Source of the DNA: Candidatus Bipolaricaulota bacterium
GTDB taxonomy: Bacteria > Bipolaricaulota > Bipolaricaulia > Bipolaricaulales > Bipolaricaulaceae
Reading direction: 5' to 3'
DNA: 6,185 bases
Assembly (NCBI GenBank): GCA_021163465.1
Contig: JAGGWU010000143.1
Span: forward strand, 1 to 6,185
Under the pieces are notes generated by a model. It saw nothing but the letters and a program-made list of their open reading frames with translations, was not told the DNA's origin and ran no database searches. A program made the translations under genes and the position numbers. This document shows, one piece after another, positions 4,996 through 6,185 of this stretch; position 1 is the first letter of the stretch, and each line of letters opens with the position of its first letter.

Positions 4996-6185
4996 TTAAG
5001 AAGAGGACGAAATCCGAAGCGGTGTCTTCGGGACCACCCGGCGGAGCTTGTAGCGGCCCTGCTCGTCGATCTCCACGATCTCCACCAAGATGGTGTCGCC
5101 TTTTTTGGCCACCTGGCGAGGATCCTTGGCGCCTTCCCCCAAGCGGGTCTTGTGGACCAAGCCCCGGACGCCCGGGGCGAGCTCCACGAAGATCCCGTAA
5201 TCCACCACGTTGGTGACCTTGCCCTGGACGATGTCTCCCGCCTTGAACGTGGGCCTCTCCTCCACGCGCTTCAGTTCCGGCCGACCCATCTCGTCGGAGC
5301 CGATGACCTCCACCAGGACCTCGTCCCCGGGCTTCACCACGTCCTCCACCTTCTGTACGAACCCCTCGGAGAGGTTGGAGATGTGGATGAGGCCCTCCAC
5401 CCCGGGGCGGATCTCCACGAACGCCCCGAACGGGGCGATGCGCTTGACCTTCACCTTGAGGACCTTCCCCACCTCCAGCTCCTGGGTCAGCTCCTCGATG
5501 GCCTTGCGCGCCGCCTCCACCCCCTCCCGGGAGGACCCCACGATCCGCACCAGGCCATCGTCCTCGATCTCGATCTCGGTGTCGGTGGTCTCCTGTAGTT
5601 CCCGGATGGTGCGACCGCCAGGCCCGATGACGAGACCGATCTTCTCCACCGGGATCCGCATGAGTTCGAGGACCGGGGCATAGGGGGAGATCTGGGCCCG
5701 GGGCTTGGGCAGGGCCTCTTGCATCACCCGCAGGATCTCCAGGCGTGCCCTCCGGGCCTGCTCTAAGGCCTCCCGCAGTAGCCCCTCGCTTATTCCCCCG
5801 ATCTTCACGTCCATCTGGAACGCGGTAACGCCCCGTTCGGTCCCCGCCACCTTGAAGTCCATGTCGCCGAAGTGATCCTCCAAGCCCTGGATATCGGTGA
5901 GGATCACGTAGCGGTCCCCCTCGGTGATGAGGCCCATGGCCACCCCGGCCACCGGCGCCTTTATGGGAACGCCGGCGTCCATGAGCGCAAGCGAGCCCGA
6001 GCATACCGAGGCCATAGACGAAGAGCCGTTGGACTCCAGGATCTCCGAGACCAGGCGGATGATGTAGGGAAACTCCTCTTCCGGCGGGATCACCGCCAAA
6101 AGCGCCCCCTCCGCCAGGTGCCCGTGGCCGATCTCCCGCCGGGAAGGCGCCCCCAACCGCCCCGCCTCCCCCACGCAGAAGGGGG
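4996..6185 (-). CDS. pnp: Polyribonucleotide nucleotidyltransferase, C-terminal part, with a second S1 domain (partial)
   Basis: PNPase degrades RNA 3' to 5' by phosphorolysis, as a trimer in the cytoplasm. The frame is open to the right edge (PFCVGEAGRLGAPSRREIGH), so the first RNase PH domain and part of the second are outside. Residues are counted from the GTG at 6174, an internal codon. The second RNase PH core is present to about 160, with the catalytic D100, D106 and K108 in EDHFGDMDFK. The KH domain is at about 168-229, with the IGPGGRTI loop. An S1 domain lies at about 233-305. A further S1-like domain lies at about 308-381 (window 5253-5032), with KAGDIVQGKVTNVVDYGIFV and GVRGLVHKTRL. 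PNPase normally ends after one S1 domain, so this C-terminus is unusual. It stops at TAA 4998-4996 after a short Ser-rich tail, 9 nt before the M16 peptidase, and is probably the first visible gene of the operon. Confidence 0.95.
   Translation of the reverse strand, partial: PFCVGEAGRLGAPSRREIGHGHLAEGALLAVIPPEEEFPYIIRLVSEILESNGSSSMASVCSGSLALMDAGVPIKAPVAGVAMGLITEGDRYVILTDIQGLEDHFGDMDFKVAGTERGVTAFQMDVKIGGISEGLLREALEQARRARLEILRVMQEALPKPRAQISPYAPVLELMRIPVEKIGLVIGPGGRTIRELQETTDTEIEIEDDGLVRIVGSSREGVEAARKAIEELTQELEVGKVLKVKVKRIAPFGAFVEIRPGVEGLIHISNLSEGFVQKVEDVVKPGDEVLVEVIGSDEMGRPELKRVEERPTFKAGDIVQGKVTNVVDYGIFVELAPGVRGLVHKTRLGEGAKDPRQVAKKGDTILVEIVEIDEQGRYKLRRVVPKTPLRISSSS

Noticed and set aside
4192..5598. 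468-codon plus-strand frame opposite the M16 peptidase and pnp genes
   Set aside because: It runs across two unrelated, well-identified genes and their junction. Its His/Leu/Gly/Pro-rich composition is what the complement of GC-rich coding sequence gives.
1..6185. CRISPR array, tRNA or rRNA genes
   Set aside because: No regularly spaced direct repeats and no tRNA- or rRNA-like sequence were seen on reading either strand.

Overview
This is a GC-rich bacterial window. The left 0.9 kb holds mobile-element debris and the rest is compact housekeeping DNA. Nothing fixes the taxon. The TrmB with a long C-terminal extension is a form known from thermophiles such as Aquifex and Thermotoga. With the high GC and the tight gene packing, this suggests a thermophilic, deep-branching bacterium; Bipolaricaulota/Acetothermia-like lineages are one guess.

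Layout. 1-225 (minus): broken 5' end of an IS4-superfamily-type transposase with an amber stop at codon 24, preceded by nested inverted repeats (232-314), one of which would mask its ribosome binding site. 345-588 (plus): frameshifted C-terminal stub of a second transposase, probably IS1634-like. 589-837: no recognisable gene. 880-1941 (minus): intact M20 metallopeptidase/deacylase of the ArgE/DapE type. 1973-2914 (plus): trmB, starting 31 bp away and divergently. 2920-3206 (minus): frameshifted C-terminal remnant of a radical SAM/SPASM protein, convergent with trmB. 3216-3701 (minus): coaD. 3694-4986 (minus): M16 zinc peptidase of the YmxG/MlpA type. 4996-6185 (minus): 3' two-fifths or more of pnp, running off the right edge.

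The minus-strand genes pnp, M16 peptidase and coaD look like one operon: 9 nt lie between the first two, and the next two overlap by 8 nt. pnp next to an M16 peptidase gene is a known arrangement in Firmicutes. The SPASM remnant sits directly behind coaD and may once have been the next gene.

I found no new defence or mobile system. The points most worth a second look are the second S1 domain at the end of PNPase, the Cys in place of Asp in the TrmB signature motif, the decayed SPASM gene, and the RNA structure ahead of the dead transposase.
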